Origin: SIG440 sp045586925
GTDB taxonomy: Bacteria; Bacillota; Clostridia; Monoglobales; Monoglobaceae
Direction: 5' to 3'
Length of the DNA: 64,000 bases
Assembly (NCBI GenBank): GCA_045586925.1
Contig: JAZNBG010000030.1
Span: 1-64,000 of the forward strand
Part shown: positions 34,621 to 44,094 of the stretch, piece by piece
Layout: the number at the start of each line of letters is the position of its first letter
How positions within the stretch are numbered: the first letter of the stretch is position 1
The notes under the pieces: generated by a model
What the model saw: only the letters and a program-made list of their open reading frames with translations
Database searches by the model: none
What the model was told of the DNA's origin: nothing
Translations under genes and position numbers: made by a program

Positions 34621-35853
34621 TTAAAACGTGAAATCTGTACCCATTTTAATTGTAACATCTGCCATTTTTTCTTTATCATCAAGGATATATTTTTCAATAG
34701 TTTCTGCAATGGGAATCCTTTCGTAAACCTTCTGTATTTCAACCGCTGCACGCTTTTCGTTGTGGTTAATCAACACCGAGGCGTCCACAATTCTGTCGGC
34801 TTTTTCGGTCGCCACCACCTTAAAGCCATAGTCTTCAATAGTTTCTTTAACCGCAGTCAAAATATCAGCATTTTCTAAATCAAGCCCCGTTGCATCTATA
34901 ATTCTTACCTTGATAAAACGATTTTTAAACGAGCCATTGTATTCATCAACAACTGTTCCCTTTTGGGGGGTAAAATGTTCTTTTATCAAATCCTTTGTAG
35001 CAGCTTCGTCGTGGAAAAAATAAGAAATACCATTGCTGTCATAGGCACCCTCACCGGGAAGAGTATGAATTTTAACATTATCCATACTGAATTGGGGGAG
35101 TCTGCCAAGGTAGTTCACCATTTCACTTACTGTGAAATCTGTTTTTACATTGTCGGTTAAAACACCAATAAGTTTAGGTGCTTTAAGTATTGTGCTGCCA
35201 CTGAGCAGCTTGTCTGCCGCCGCCTGATAAAAGCCCTTTTGTGCCGCCACACGGTCAATGTCGCCGTTGGGATAGCCCGAACCGTCATCATTCTGTCGAA
35301 ACCTCATAAACATCTCGGCACGTCTTCCGTTAAGCAACTGCAAGCCGGGAAACAAATCGATGGTAAGATTTTGCACAGGGTCATGATAGTACATTCTTAT
35401 GGGAACATCAATTTCTACACCGCCGATGGCATCTATTATTTCGCGAAACGCCTTAAAGCTGACTATCACCGACTTTTCGGGTCGAATTCCAATCAGCCCT
35501 TCAATCTCGTCAAACAAGGTCTGTTCCTTTTCAGGACTGCCATATGCCGAATTAATCTTTTTATCGTATCTGTCGGTTTCAACCTTGGTATCACGGGGAA
35601 TTTGCAAAACATTTATGGAATTATCCGACATATTATATCTGCAAAACAGTATCAAATCTGTGCGGTAGCCGTCGTCATCGACACCTGCAACAACAAAATC
35701 CTGCACCTTGTTGCTATGCACAGCCCCCGAGCTGAATCCAAACTTTATCGGTTGACCTGTGATAATTGAAACAGCACCTTGAAACCCTATATATATTAAT
35801 GTAAGTAAAACAAGTATTGCAATAATCAGTCTAAGTGGCGATTTTACCCTCAT
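34621..35853 (-). CDS. LytR-CpsA-Psr (LCP) family cell-wall glycopolymer ligase
   Basis: A 410-residue membrane-anchored protein with one N-terminal hydrophobic helix (about 8-30), an extracellular LCP domain (VAGVDDDGYRTDLILFCRYN; IPRDTKV; INSAYG; FRQNDDGSGYPNGDIDRVAAQKGF with the conserved Arg/Asp set), and a LytR C-terminal domain. Such enzymes move teichoic acid or polysaccharide from a lipid carrier to peptidoglycan. The start overlaps the end of yqeK, so the genes are coupled. Confidence 0.92.
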   Translation of the reverse strand: MRVKSPLRLIIAILVLLTLIYIGFQGAVSIITGQPIKFGFSSGAVHSNKVQDFVVAGVDDDGYRTDLILFCRYNMSDNSINVLQIPRDTKVETDRYDKKINSAYGSPEKEQTLFDEIEGLIGIRPEKSVIVSFKAFREIIDAIGGVEIDVPIRMYYHDPVQNLTIDLFPGLQLLNGRRAEMFMRFRQNDDGSGYPNGDIDRVAAQKGFYQAAADKLLSGSTILKAPKLIGVLTDNVKTDFTVSEMVNYLGRLPQFSMDNVKIHTLPGEGAYDSNGISYFFHDEAATKDLIKEHFTPQKGTVVDEYNGSFKNRFIKVRIIDATGLDLENADILTAVKETIEDYGFKVVATEKADRIVDASVLINHNEKRAAVEIQKVYERIPIAETIEKYILDDKEKMADVTIKMGTDFTF

Positions 35854-36448
35854 TCTTCAGTTCCTCTTTTAATTTCAGTAAAAAGTAATTTCTTGTATTT
35901 ACGGTATCAATGTGCAATGGCCTACCTCTGTCAATAATAAACTTTATAACCATATCAGCCTGACAGAGCACCGCTTTATCAATATTTTTGTCTGCAAGCT
36001 CACGAATTTCATTTGCCTCGGGATAAACTCTTCCAGGCTCTGTAAAATCCGCAACATAAATAATCTTTTCAAGTAATGACATCTCCGGCCGACCAGTGGT
36101 ATGATAAGCTACGGCAGATAAGATATCCTCATCATCAATGCCAAACTTTTCCTTTGCTATATATGCTGCCAGCTTACCATGCAGAAGCTCCGGATTTTGT
36201 TTTTCTGTTTCATCCGGAGTATAGCCGTATTCTGCCAAAGTGTCAAACACTTGACTTTTAGGGATTTCTTTTGCTATGTCGTGGATAACACCTGCAAGAT
36301 ATGCCCCATCTAAATCTGCACCCCATACGGCGGCAAGGCGCTTTGCCTCCTCCGCAACATTTACGGTGTGGACAAAACGCTTCTCGCTTAAAACAGTTTT
36401 TGCATATTCTTTTATTTTATCTGCCTTTTGCATAAATCCTAATTGCAT
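35831..36448 (-). CDS. yqeK: YqeK-type HD hydrolase (Ap4A hydrolase)
   Basis: A protein of about 205 residues in the YqeK family, which cuts diadenosine tetraphosphate symmetrically. HD-domain residues are RFVHTVNVAEEAKRL, GVIHDIAKEIPK and the later AVAYHTTGRPEMSLLEKIIYVADFTEPGR. ATG 36448 overlaps the last codons of nadD; an alternative ATG at 36433 is possible. Pairing with nadD is the rule in Firmicutes. Confidence 0.93.
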   Translation of the reverse strand: MQLGFMQKADKIKEYAKTVLSEKRFVHTVNVAEEAKRLAAVWGADLDGAYLAGVIHDIAKEIPKSQVFDTLAEYGYTPDETEKQNPELLHGKLAAYIAKEKFGIDDEDILSAVAYHTTGRPEMSLLEKIIYVADFTEPGRVYPEANEIRELADKNIDKAVLCQADMVIKFIIDRGRPLHIDTVNTRNYFLLKLKEELKNEGKIAT

Positions 36449-37047
36449 CCTTCGTAAATTCGGTTTTTTTCGATATAATCAATTACACTATCACAAACCA
36501 TATATTTAATACTTTTTCCTGTATTTATACGGTTTCTTATATCCGAAGATGACATTTCAATAACATTCATCTGCACCTTTGTAATCTGTGCATTATACTT
36601 CTGTGCAAAAAAATCTATTGCCATATTAAGCTGATTCTCTTTTATTCCGCCACGCATAGCTGCCACAATTTCGGCACGCTTGAAAATCTCGCCGGGGCAA
36701 AACCAGCTTTCCATCTCGCAAAGGGAATCTGCACCCACAATAAAACAAAGTCGATCGTTTGGATATTCTACCTGCAGGCGTTCAAGAGTTTTTGCTGTAT
36801 AGCTTTTTCCTCCTGCATCAACCTCCATATCTGAAACCTCAAAATCAGGACAACCCTCAACCGAGAGTTTAACCATATTGAGTCTGTGCTCGCCGTCAGG
36901 AATAATCAAATTTGGCTTATGCGGTGGATTTGCACAGGGCATAAAAATCAATCTGTCAAGATTTGCCTTTTCCATAGCCTCGCGGGCAAGCAGCATATGC
37001 CCGATGTGCGGGGGATTAAATGTTCCCCCAAAAATTCCTATTCTCAA
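36439..37047 (-). CDS. nadD: Nicotinate-nucleotide adenylyltransferase
   Basis: A 202-residue nucleotidyltransferase: GIFGGTFNPPHIGHMLLA carries the HxGH motif and SSSDIRNRI the C-terminal signature. It makes deamido-NAD from nicotinate mononucleotide, the step before NadE, encoded downstream in the same transcript. The start is TTG 37047, with GGAGG seven bases upstream. Confidence 0.95.
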   Translation of the reverse strand: MRIGIFGGTFNPPHIGHMLLAREAMEKANLDRLIFMPCANPPHKPNLIIPDGEHRLNMVKLSVEGCPDFEVSDMEVDAGGKSYTAKTLERLQVEYPNDRLCFIVGADSLCEMESWFCPGEIFKRAEIVAAMRGGIKENQLNMAIDFFAQKYNAQITKVQMNVIEMSSSDIRNRINTGKSIKYMVCDSVIDYIEKNRIYEGCN

Positions 37048-37090
37048 GGTGTTTCCTCCTTAAACCATATGGTGTTTAACTCACCATGGC

Positions 37091-39151
37091 TTAATATGCA
37101 AGTATTTCGTCAACACCCTTGTTTATCTCGACCCAGTCACTTCTGCCGTTTTTGATAAGATACATATCAAAACTGCCGTCGTCACCGTTTAGATTTTTAT
37201 GGAATAAAACGTCATCAACCGGGGTCATATCAAAATCGAACACCTCTGAAGCAAGCTCCAAAGCATTTCCTTCCATATCCATCCTTTCAAGAGTACCATA
37301 AGCACCCTCGACATTATAATTTGAAATATAATATATATTATCTCCGGTTTTTGATACTCCAAACATCTCGGGAGATACTTCTTCTTTAAGGAGTGACATT
37401 TCGCCGTTCTCCAGTATATACACATCACAAACCTTGCGTGAAGGGCTGTAGTCCTTCAGGAATATAAATCTATCGTCATCTGCACGGAAGCAAGCATAAA
37501 CATCCTCAGAAATCTGCTGTTCAGATACCATTCTTCCTTTTTTATATTCGCACAATGTAAGAGTTCCACCGCCTTTAAATGCCTCGAACTCTGAAATGTA
37601 AAGAACTTTGCTTCCATCAAGGCTTGCAGACATCTGCGGTTTATTTGCAACCACGTTATAGTCAACAACAACATTGCCTGCAATCTTAAGTGGTTGTTTG
37701 CCCCTTGTGTATGCATAATAGTCTGCCAGCTTGCCTGAGTATACCTTGTCGTAAATAACCGTCTTCTCGTCCTTGGACAACATAAGAATGTTGCTTACGC
37801 CCGATGCAATCTTTTCCTTTTTGCCGGAATTAACATCCACATTGTACAGGTTGTTTGTACCATCATCAGCCATACCCAATACATAGATGCTGTTTTTCTT
37901 TTTCTGGATAAAGGGGTTTTTCTTTGTTCTTTCGCCAAGGCGGATTGATCGGTTCTTTTTATTGATTGCATAAATATCAAACGAGCCATCCTCGGCATTA
38001 TAATCCTTTGCATAAAGATGCGAATCGCCATCCTGACTTGTGCCAAACAGCTTGCAAACATCTGTGTCAATCTTAACCTTTTCATCCTTAAGCTTTTCAA
38101 GGCTCTTGGCATAAAGGTCACCACGCATTTCAACACGGTTCAGATTCTGCAAAAAGATTGCATATTCGCCGTTCGCAGCAAATTCAAAAGTTCCGTGATC
38201 TATATCAGTAGCAATTTTAAACGGCTCTTCTATACCCTTTTCCCAGTAATACAACACTCCCATATCACCGTTTTTATCGGTAGTCTGCAAATAAAGCAGC
38301 TTTTCACCGTCTTTGGACATAACAATGGAGTTATGTACCGCCTCGGCAATCTGTGTTACCTTTTTAATCTTGCCATTCTTAATCAGACAAAGTCTGCCGC
38401 TGTTTGTTTCGGGGTCATAATCCTCGAAGAAGAATGTAGTCTTGCCGTCCTTGGTTGATTTTACAATTGCTGCATTCTTTGCGGCACGCTCTGCAGAAAC
38501 CAACTCGCCGTTTTCGTCCAGTTTTCTGATATAATTCTCGTTTATTACATTTTCAGAAATAAGAAGATTTTTGCCCTTATATACCATATACATTGAATTA
38601 TCCTTTGCATAGGTATATGATGCAACCGTTTCGTTTCCGTCAGCAAGTGCCCCTGCAACAGCAACAACAACCCAGATAAGCGCAATCAGACACAATGCAG
38701 CCGCACCGATAACTGCAGTCTTTTTACCAAGACCACTCATTCCCTTGAAATTTGGTTTCTTAAATTTGAACTGCCTTGGTGCTTTTGAAGCTTTTGGTGC
38801 TTTTTCCTTCTTTTTTAAGCCAGCAAAAAGCTTTACACCGCCGGCATCCTTTGTTGTGGGCTTTGGAGTTACAGCATCAACCCTTGCACTCCTTCTTGCG
38901 GCACGGCGTGCTGCACGCTTTGCTGCGCGGCGGTCGGCTAAGAATTTTTCAATAGCATTCTTTTTTGTAGCCTTTTCAGTTTCCCTGATTGTATCATGAA
39001 GCTTTTTTACCTGTTCGACGGATGTAATTGTATACTTGAAGTCAAAGTTTTTGAATTTTTCGTCCTCAACAGCACTTTGCGTCAAGGTTTTGCAGTAAGG
39101 GCACTTTTTTATACCCTCGTAAATATCTGCTCCGCATTCCAAACATTTCAT
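37091..39151 (-). CDS. Zinc-ribbon, membrane-anchored, repeat-rich protein of unknown function
   Basis: A 686-residue protein in four parts. Residues 1-25 form a zinc ribbon (CLECG...CPYC). Residues 70-150 are very basic (RRAAKRAARRAARRSAR). A membrane helix lies near 150-172. From about 180 to the end are strand-loop repeats of the type seen in extracellular beta-propellers (repeated YxxS-x-DG and LYxx patterns). The predicted topology is cytosolic N-terminus and outside repeats. I recognise no specific function; sensing or envelope scaffolding are possibilities. Confidence 0.8.
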   Translation of the reverse strand: MKCLECGADIYEGIKKCPYCKTLTQSAVEDEKFKNFDFKYTITSVEQVKKLHDTIRETEKATKKNAIEKFLADRRAAKRAARRAARRSARVDAVTPKPTTKDAGGVKLFAGLKKKEKAPKASKAPRQFKFKKPNFKGMSGLGKKTAVIGAAALCLIALIWVVVAVAGALADGNETVASYTYAKDNSMYMVYKGKNLLISENVINENYIRKLDENGELVSAERAAKNAAIVKSTKDGKTTFFFEDYDPETNSGRLCLIKNGKIKKVTQIAEAVHNSIVMSKDGEKLLYLQTTDKNGDMGVLYYWEKGIEEPFKIATDIDHGTFEFAANGEYAIFLQNLNRVEMRGDLYAKSLEKLKDEKVKIDTDVCKLFGTSQDGDSHLYAKDYNAEDGSFDIYAINKKNRSIRLGERTKKNPFIQKKKNSIYVLGMADDGTNNLYNVDVNSGKKEKIASGVSNILMLSKDEKTVIYDKVYSGKLADYYAYTRGKQPLKIAGNVVVDYNVVANKPQMSASLDGSKVLYISEFEAFKGGGTLTLCEYKKGRMVSEQQISEDVYACFRADDDRFIFLKDYSPSRKVCDVYILENGEMSLLKEEVSPEMFGVSKTGDNIYYISNYNVEGAYGTLERMDMEGNALELASEVFDFDMTPVDDVLFHKNLNGDDGSFDMYLIKNGRSDWVEINKGVDEILAY

Positions 39152-39215
39152 CAGATTTTCCTCCGTTTTCTTATACTATCTAAAACGATTTAATCGTTGT
39201 AATATCAATACTTTT

Positions 39216-40184
39216 CTATAACATTTCAATAAACACCAGATACATCAGTGGTATTGTAATCAGCGAAAGTGTGGTCGAAATCATTGTCATGGATGCACCT
39301 GTCTGAGTTTCTCCTCCGTAGGCTGCAGGATAAACTATAGTATTAAGACCAAGCGGTGTCGCAAAACAAATTAATGCAAGAGTCCTGATTTCATCGTTTG
39401 CGCCAAACAGCTTGAGTGCTATCATTATAACAGCAGGTATAATAATAAGTCGCAACATCGAAGCTAAATATACCTTTTTATTAAACAACAACTTTTTCAA
39501 ATCATATCCGCCAATTACAAATCCGGCAAGCAGCATTGCAACAGGTCCCTGACACTTACCTGCATTATCCAAAGCTGTAATCACAAAGTCAGGAATGTAT
39601 TTGCTAATTCCAACCAAACCAATAATTATACCTGCAACAAGAGCCAGTATAGGTGGAGTCAACAGACCTTTTTTAAGATTTGCCATAATACCTGCGTTCT
39701 GTTCCTTAGGGATAAGTATGTATAGACCCCAGCTGCTACAGATAATCGCAATCAACATATGAAACATAGAATATTTATAAAACATTTCATTGCCCCATAC
39801 ACCAAGAATAATAAAATTTCCCATAAACCCGTAATTACCAAAGGTCATCGCATATTTATATATGTTTCTTTGGTACATCTTCTCAGAGGTTTGATAAGAT
39901 TTTCTTACAAACAATGCAGATAACGGATAAGACAGTGCAATTGCAGCCAATACAATTCCCAGACCCCACAATATAAGAGTGTAATTTTCTGCAAAGGTCT
40001 TTACATTACACTTTGTAATCATAGTAAACAGTGAAAGTGCAGGAGTGAAAATATAAGTTTCCATTCTTGCCATTATTGTATCTGCATTATCCGATAATAT
40101 CATCTTTTTTCTCAGCAAAAATCCTGCAAGAATAAAGATGAACATCATCAGCATCTGTTTAAGTGTAAGAAAAAAAATGTCCAT
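39216..40184 (-). CDS. AEC-family (auxin efflux carrier-type) transporter
   Basis: A membrane protein of about 322 residues from ATG 40184, which has AAGGAG upstream; the longer reading to 40220 has no support. Ten hydrophobic segments and the NYGFMGNFIILGVWG and PLGLNTIVYPAAYGG segments fit the AEC family (PF03547), which includes malate and malonate carriers. The substrate is unknown. It is monocistronic. Confidence 0.88.
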   Translation of the reverse strand: MDIFFLTLKQMLMMFIFILAGFLLRKKMILSDNADTIMARMETYIFTPALSLFTMITKCNVKTFAENYTLILWGLGIVLAAIALSYPLSALFVRKSYQTSEKMYQRNIYKYAMTFGNYGFMGNFIILGVWGNEMFYKYSMFHMLIAIICSSWGLYILIPKEQNAGIMANLKKGLLTPPILALVAGIIIGLVGISKYIPDFVITALDNAGKCQGPVAMLLAGFVIGGYDLKKLLFNKKVYLASMLRLIIIPAVIMIALKLFGANDEIRTLALICFATPLGLNTIVYPAAYGGETQTGASMTMISTTLSLITIPLMYLVFIEML

Positions 40185-40280
40185 ATAAAGCTCCTTGTCT
40201 GTCCAAATCAATCTTAACAATTTATTATAACATAATATTTTTCAAAAAACAACAAATTATTAAAATTTTCAGCAAAATAC

Positions 40281-41024
40281 TCACTGTTGTTCTTTAATCT
40301 GTTGCAATATTTTCAAATCAGCCTTATCAAGGTTTGCCTTTGATAGCATTCCCCGACGCTTGCGGTAAGTATTTTCAATAGCTGCCTTTCGTTTCCATTC
40401 CTGTATCAGCTTGTGATTGCCGTTCATCAGCACTTCGGGCACCAATTTCCCGTGCCACTCTGCCGGGCGGGTATACTGAGGATATTCCAAAAGCCCTGAA
40501 AAATGCGACTCATCTGCAAAGGCCTCCTCGCAGGCAAGCACCCCGGGAATCATCCGTGCCGTTGCGTCAACCACCGCCATAGCAGCAATCTCGCCGCCTG
40601 TCAGTACAAAGTCACCCATTGAAATTTCTGCGTCCACTATTTCGTCAAGTATTCTCTGGTCAACCCCCTCGTAATGACCGCAAAGAATAACTATATGCTT
40701 TTTCTTTGCCAGTCTTTTGGCGGTTGACTGTCTGAAGGTTCTTCCCTGAGGTGACATATAAATAGTCAAAGGCTTATAGTCAAGGCCTTCGCAAACACTC
40801 ATATACGCAAGGTAAATGGGTTCTGCCTGCATAACCATCCCCTGACCGCCGCCGTAAGGGTAATCATCAACCTGTCTGTGCTTGTTAAAGGCAAAATCCC
40901 TTATCTGCACACAGTTAATTTCTAAAATGCCATTCTCCACCGCTCTGCCGATTATGGAATTATTTAAAACCGCATCAAACATTTCAGGGAAAAGGGTTAA
41001 TATATCAACTCGTAATTCAGCCAT
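40281..41024 (-). CDS. trmD: tRNA (guanine37-N1)-methyltransferase
   Basis: A 247-residue SPOUT methyltransferase with the trefoil-knot signature YMSPQGRTFRQ, HIVILCGHYEGVDQRILDE and SMGDFVLTGGE. It methylates G37 of tRNAs to prevent frameshifting. Its ATG overlaps the rimM stop (TAATG), so translation is coupled; rimM and trmD are neighbours in most bacteria. Confidence 0.97.
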   Translation of the reverse strand: MAELRVDILTLFPEMFDAVLNNSIIGRAVENGILEINCVQIRDFAFNKHRQVDDYPYGGGQGMVMQAEPIYLAYMSVCEGLDYKPLTIYMSPQGRTFRQSTAKRLAKKKHIVILCGHYEGVDQRILDEIVDAEISMGDFVLTGGEIAAMAVVDATARMIPGVLACEEAFADESHFSGLLEYPQYTRPAEWHGKLVPEVLMNGNHKLIQEWKRKAAIENTYRKRRGMLSKANLDKADLKILQQIKEQQ

Positions 41025-41521
41025 TAATCAATCAATCCTTTTAAAGGCTTAATAACAATCTTCTTTTCATCAACATCAACAGACAAAACAACCTCGTCGA
41101 TTACAGGAATCAACACCTGATTGCCACTGCTGTCTTTAACAACGTATACATCGTTACTGCCAGTCTTGATTATATCGCAAATTTCACCTAAATCCCTGCC
41201 TTCATCTGTTGTGACATTACATCCAAGAAGGTCGCAGATATAGTAAGTCCCCTCGGGCAGCTCGCCCAGTTCCTCACGGGGAACGGTCATCACCTTATTA
41301 CGATATTTTTCGGCGTCATTGATATCGTCTATGCCGGCAAGTTTCAGCAGAACCATATTTTTCTGCATTCTGGATTTTTCAATATCATATTCTTCGCCAT
41401 CTATAATAACATACGCCAGCTCGTCAAAAATTTCAGGGTCGTCGCACCAGGGCATAACCTTAAGGTCACCCCTAAGACCGTGGGTATTCACTATTTGTCC
41501 TATTTCAAGATTAGTTTTCAT
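41024..41521 (-). CDS. rimM: 16S rRNA processing protein RimM
   Basis: A 165-residue protein with an N-terminal RimM domain (EIGQIVNTHGLRGDLKV) and a C-terminal PRC-barrel (VYVVKDSSGNQVLIPVIDEVV). It helps 30S head maturation with ribosomal protein S19. AGGA precedes the start. Confidence 0.96.
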   Translation of the reverse strand: MKTNLEIGQIVNTHGLRGDLKVMPWCDDPEIFDELAYVIIDGEEYDIEKSRMQKNMVLLKLAGIDDINDAEKYRNKVMTVPREELGELPEGTYYICDLLGCNVTTDEGRDLGEICDIIKTGSNDVYVVKDSSGNQVLIPVIDEVVLSVDVDEKKIVIKPLKGLID

Positions 41522-41562
41522 ATAAAATTCCTCAAATAAAATTTATCCGTAAAAGCAAGCAA

Positions 41563-41587
41563 AGACTGTACCAAAATGATACAGTCT
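41563..41587 (-). promoter_or_regulatory. Hairpin between khpA and rimM
   Basis: AGACTGTA (41563-41570) pairs with TACAGTCT (41580-41587). The following minus-strand sequence has only short T clusters, so this may be a weak terminator or an mRNA-processing stem. Confidence 0.5.
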
Positions 41588-41598
41588 GCCGTTCATTG

Positions 41599-41826
41599 TT
41601 ACACAATATCAACCGTAACTTTTTTGTTTTCGTGGCTTGCAGCAGCCTTAACAACAGTACGGATAGCCTTGGCTATTCTGCCCTGCTTGCCGATAACCTT
41701 ACCCATATCGCCTTCGGCAACGTGCAAGGTCAAAACAACAGAGTTTTCCTGAACATTTTCTTCAATTGAAACTGCATCAGGCTCTGAAACCATTGATTTT
41801 GCAATAAATTCCAAAAGCTCTTTCAT
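41599..41826 (-). CDS. khpA: KH-domain RNA-binding protein KhpA
   Basis: A 75-residue single KH domain starting at ATG 41826, which has GGAGG upstream. The GxxG loop is IGKQGRIAKAIRTVV. KhpA binds RNA, often with KhpB/Jag, and lies between rpsP and rimM in Firmicutes as it does here. Confidence 0.95.
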   Translation of the reverse strand: MKELLEFIAKSMVSEPDAVSIEENVQENSVVLTLHVAEGDMGKVIGKQGRIAKAIRTVVKAAASHENKKVTVDIV

Positions 41827-41906
41827 TTCTTTTCCTCCAAAATCCGGGTTCACCTATTTTACACACGAAAATGTACTTACTCTTAGGGTGAGTGCAGTCA
41901 GGCAGA

Positions 41907-41932
41907 ACATACTCCACATTTGCAGAGTATGT
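41907..41932 (-). promoter_or_regulatory. Hairpin between rpsP and khpA
   Basis: ACATACTC (41907-41914) pairs with GAGTATGT (41925-41932). There is no U-tract. It may protect the rpsP mRNA end or lower the expression of downstream genes relative to rpsP. Confidence 0.45.
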
Positions 41933-41956
41933 CCAACCATTTCTCTCTCCCGAAAA

Positions 41957-42199
41957 TTAGATGATTCCCTTTTCTTTAAGAAGACGCTTAACTGTATCTG
42001 TAGGCTGAGCACCGTTACCAATCCACTTTGCAACCTTTTCAGCATCAAAATCAACTGCTGCAGGCTTAGTCATAGGATTGTATGTTCCAACCTGTTCGAT
42101 AAATCTGCCGTCTCTGGGGTATCTTGAATCTGCTACTACTACTCTGTAGAAAGGAGCCTTCTTAGAACCCATTCTTCTTAAACGAATTTTTACTGCCAT
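41957..42199 (-). CDS. rpsP: 30S ribosomal protein S16
   Basis: An 80-residue ribosomal protein with the family start MAVKIRLRRMGSKKAPFYRVVVADSRYPRDGRFIEQVGTYNP pattern (only partly quoted motifs are needed: RLRRMGSKKAPFYR). GGAGG precedes the start. It lies between ffh and khpA as usual. Confidence 0.98.
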   Translation of the reverse strand: MAVKIRLRRMGSKKAPFYRVVVADSRYPRDGRFIEQVGTYNPMTKPAAVDFDAEKVAKWIGNGAQPTDTVKRLLKEKGII

Positions 42200-42246
42200 A
42201 ATAAATTACCTCCAAAAAATATATAAAATTTAATAATTTTCTTTAG

Positions 42247-43608
42247 TTAAAAGGGGAACTTCATTTTTCCCATCTTGCCCATTTTGCCCATACGCTTCAT
42301 TTGCTTTTCAAACTTGCCGCCGGACATCATCTTCATCATCTTTTGCATTTGTTCAAACTGCTTGATTAGAGCATTTACCTCCGCAACGGTAGTGCCGCTG
42401 CCCTTTGCGATTCTCTCACGCCGTTTGGGAATGAGCTTGTCGCGGTTTTCTCTCTCGCCTATTGTCATCGACTTAATTATTGCCTCGGTATGGAGCATCT
42501 TTTTCTCGTCAATCTGCACATCCTTAAGCTGTGCAGTATTCATACCGGGAATCATACCCAAAAGCTGATCAAGGGGACCCATTTTTTTCATCTGTTCCAT
42601 CTGGTCAAGAAAATCACTATAAGTAAAGGTGTTGCTGCGCATCTTCTGCTCCAGCTCCATTGCCTTTTTTTCATCAAGAGCCTGCTCTGCCTTTTCGATA
42701 AGACTAAGCATATCGCCCATACCCAAAATTCTTGATGCCATTCTCTGAGGATGAAAAACCTCCAGGTCTGTAAGCTTTTCGCCCATACCGCAGAACTTGA
42801 TTGGCTTGTTTGTAACAGCACGGACCGAAATCGCCGCACCGCCACGGGTGTCGCCATCAAGCTTGGTAAGCACAACGCCGTCAATCTCTAAATCATTATT
42901 GAAAGCCTCGGCAACATTCACCGCATCCTGACCTGTCATTGCGTCAACCACCAAAAGAATTTCTGTGGGATTAATCTTTGCCTTGATGTTTTTAAGCTCG
43001 TCCATCAGTTCTTCATCAATATGAAGACGTCCTGCGGTATCAACAATCAAAATATCGTTTGAATGAAGCCTTGCGTGCTCCAGAGCCTTTTCGGCAATCT
43101 CAACCGGATTTGTGTTACCCTCGATAGCAAAAACAGGAAGGTCAAGCTGAGAACCAACAACCTGAAGCTGCCTGATTGCCGCCGGACGGTAAACGTCGCA
43201 GGCACAAAGCAAGGGACGCTTGCCCTGCTTTTTTAACAAACCGCCAAGCTTTGCAGCAGTAGTTGTTTTACCTGCACCCTGAAGACCTGTCATCATAATA
43301 ACCGTCGGGGGCTTGGATGAGATTTTGATTTTTTGTTCCTCGGAGCCCATAAGCGCTATAAGCTCTTCGTTAACAATTTTTATAACCTGCTGTGCGGGAG
43401 TAAGAGATTCCATAACCTCGGCCCCTGATGCACGTTCGGATACGCTGTTTATAAAATTTTTGACAACCCTGAAATTGACATCAGCCTCAAGGAGTGCAAG
43501 TTTAACCTCACGCATTGCTTCTTTTAAATCGCTAGATGAAACCTTACCCTTGCCGCGAAGCTTTTTGAATGTGCTTTGCAGTTTGTCTGCCAGACTTTCA
43601 AATGCCAT
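42247..43608 (-). CDS. ffh: Signal recognition particle protein Ffh
   Basis: A GTPase of about 453 residues from ATG 43608 (AGGAG upstream). The NG domain has GLQGAGKTTTAAKLG (G1), DTAGRLHIDE (G3) and TKLDGDTRGG (G4); the C-terminal M domain is Met-rich (QMEQMKKM, QMQKMMKMMSGGKFEKQMKRMGKMGKM) and binds SRP RNA and signal peptides. It works with FtsY at the membrane. Confidence 0.97.
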   Translation of the reverse strand: MAFESLADKLQSTFKKLRGKGKVSSSDLKEAMREVKLALLEADVNFRVVKNFINSVSERASGAEVMESLTPAQQVIKIVNEELIALMGSEEQKIKISSKPPTVIMMTGLQGAGKTTTAAKLGGLLKKQGKRPLLCACDVYRPAAIRQLQVVGSQLDLPVFAIEGNTNPVEIAEKALEHARLHSNDILIVDTAGRLHIDEELMDELKNIKAKINPTEILLVVDAMTGQDAVNVAEAFNNDLEIDGVVLTKLDGDTRGGAAISVRAVTNKPIKFCGMGEKLTDLEVFHPQRMASRILGMGDMLSLIEKAEQALDEKKAMELEQKMRSNTFTYSDFLDQMEQMKKMGPLDQLLGMIPGMNTAQLKDVQIDEKKMLHTEAIIKSMTIGERENRDKLIPKRRERIAKGSGTTVAEVNALIKQFEQMQKMMKMMSGGKFEKQMKRMGKMGKMGKMKFPF

Positions 43609-43638
43609 AAGCCTCACTCCTTCACAAATTATGTATCG

Positions 43639-44010
43639 CTATTCCTCAAGATCGTTAATTCCTGCAACGATTGTAAGAATTTGATTTATCTGTTTTTTTA
43701 TGCTAACCGGAAGCAATCTTGCCTCGGGAGATTTTTCGATTTCAGAGATGATATCGTCAATCTCGCCAAGCTTTGACTTGATTTCAATGAACCTTGACGC
43801 TAAGCCCAGCTTTGACTCGACATCATAAAGAATTGCCTCGGCACGTTTAAGGTTATCTCGTACGCCCTGACGGCTTATCCCAAGCTCTGCACCAACCTCA
43901 GACAAAGATAAATCCTCGTTGTAGTACAATTCAACGGTGTCTGCCTGTCTTTCGGTAAGCATATTTTTGTAAAAACTTAAAAGAAGAGAAATTTCAACAT
44001 TTTTTTCCAT
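43639..44010 (-). CDS. ylxM: YlxM family putative helix-turn-helix protein
   Basis: A 123-residue protein with a sigma-70 region-4-like helix-turn-helix (LTERQADTVELYYNEDLSLSEVGAELGISRQGVRDNLKRAE). In Firmicutes ylxM precedes ffh and the protein affects the SRP system. GGAG precedes ATG 44010, and a consensus promoter lies upstream. Confidence 0.94.
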   Translation of the reverse strand: MEKNVEISLLLSFYKNMLTERQADTVELYYNEDLSLSEVGAELGISRQGVRDNLKRAEAILYDVESKLGLASRFIEIKSKLGEIDDIISEIEKSPEARLLPVSIKKQINQILTIVAGINDLEE

Positions 44011-44065
44011 AATTTCATCTCCTTTTGAGTTATACTGTAAAGCACTTTAGCTTTACACCCCAGCT

Positions 44066-44094
44066 ATTGTAACTCAAAAAAAACTATTTGTCAA
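44066..44094 (-). promoter_or_regulatory. Promoter of ylxM-ffh-rpsP-khpA-rimM-trmD
   Basis: Minus-strand TTGACA (44094-44089), 17 bases, TACAAT (44071-44066). The -35 element lies inside the last codons of lgt. Downstream, in the leader, GTAAAGC and GCTTTAC (about 44037-44056) form a 7-bp hairpin before the ylxM SD. Confidence 0.82.
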
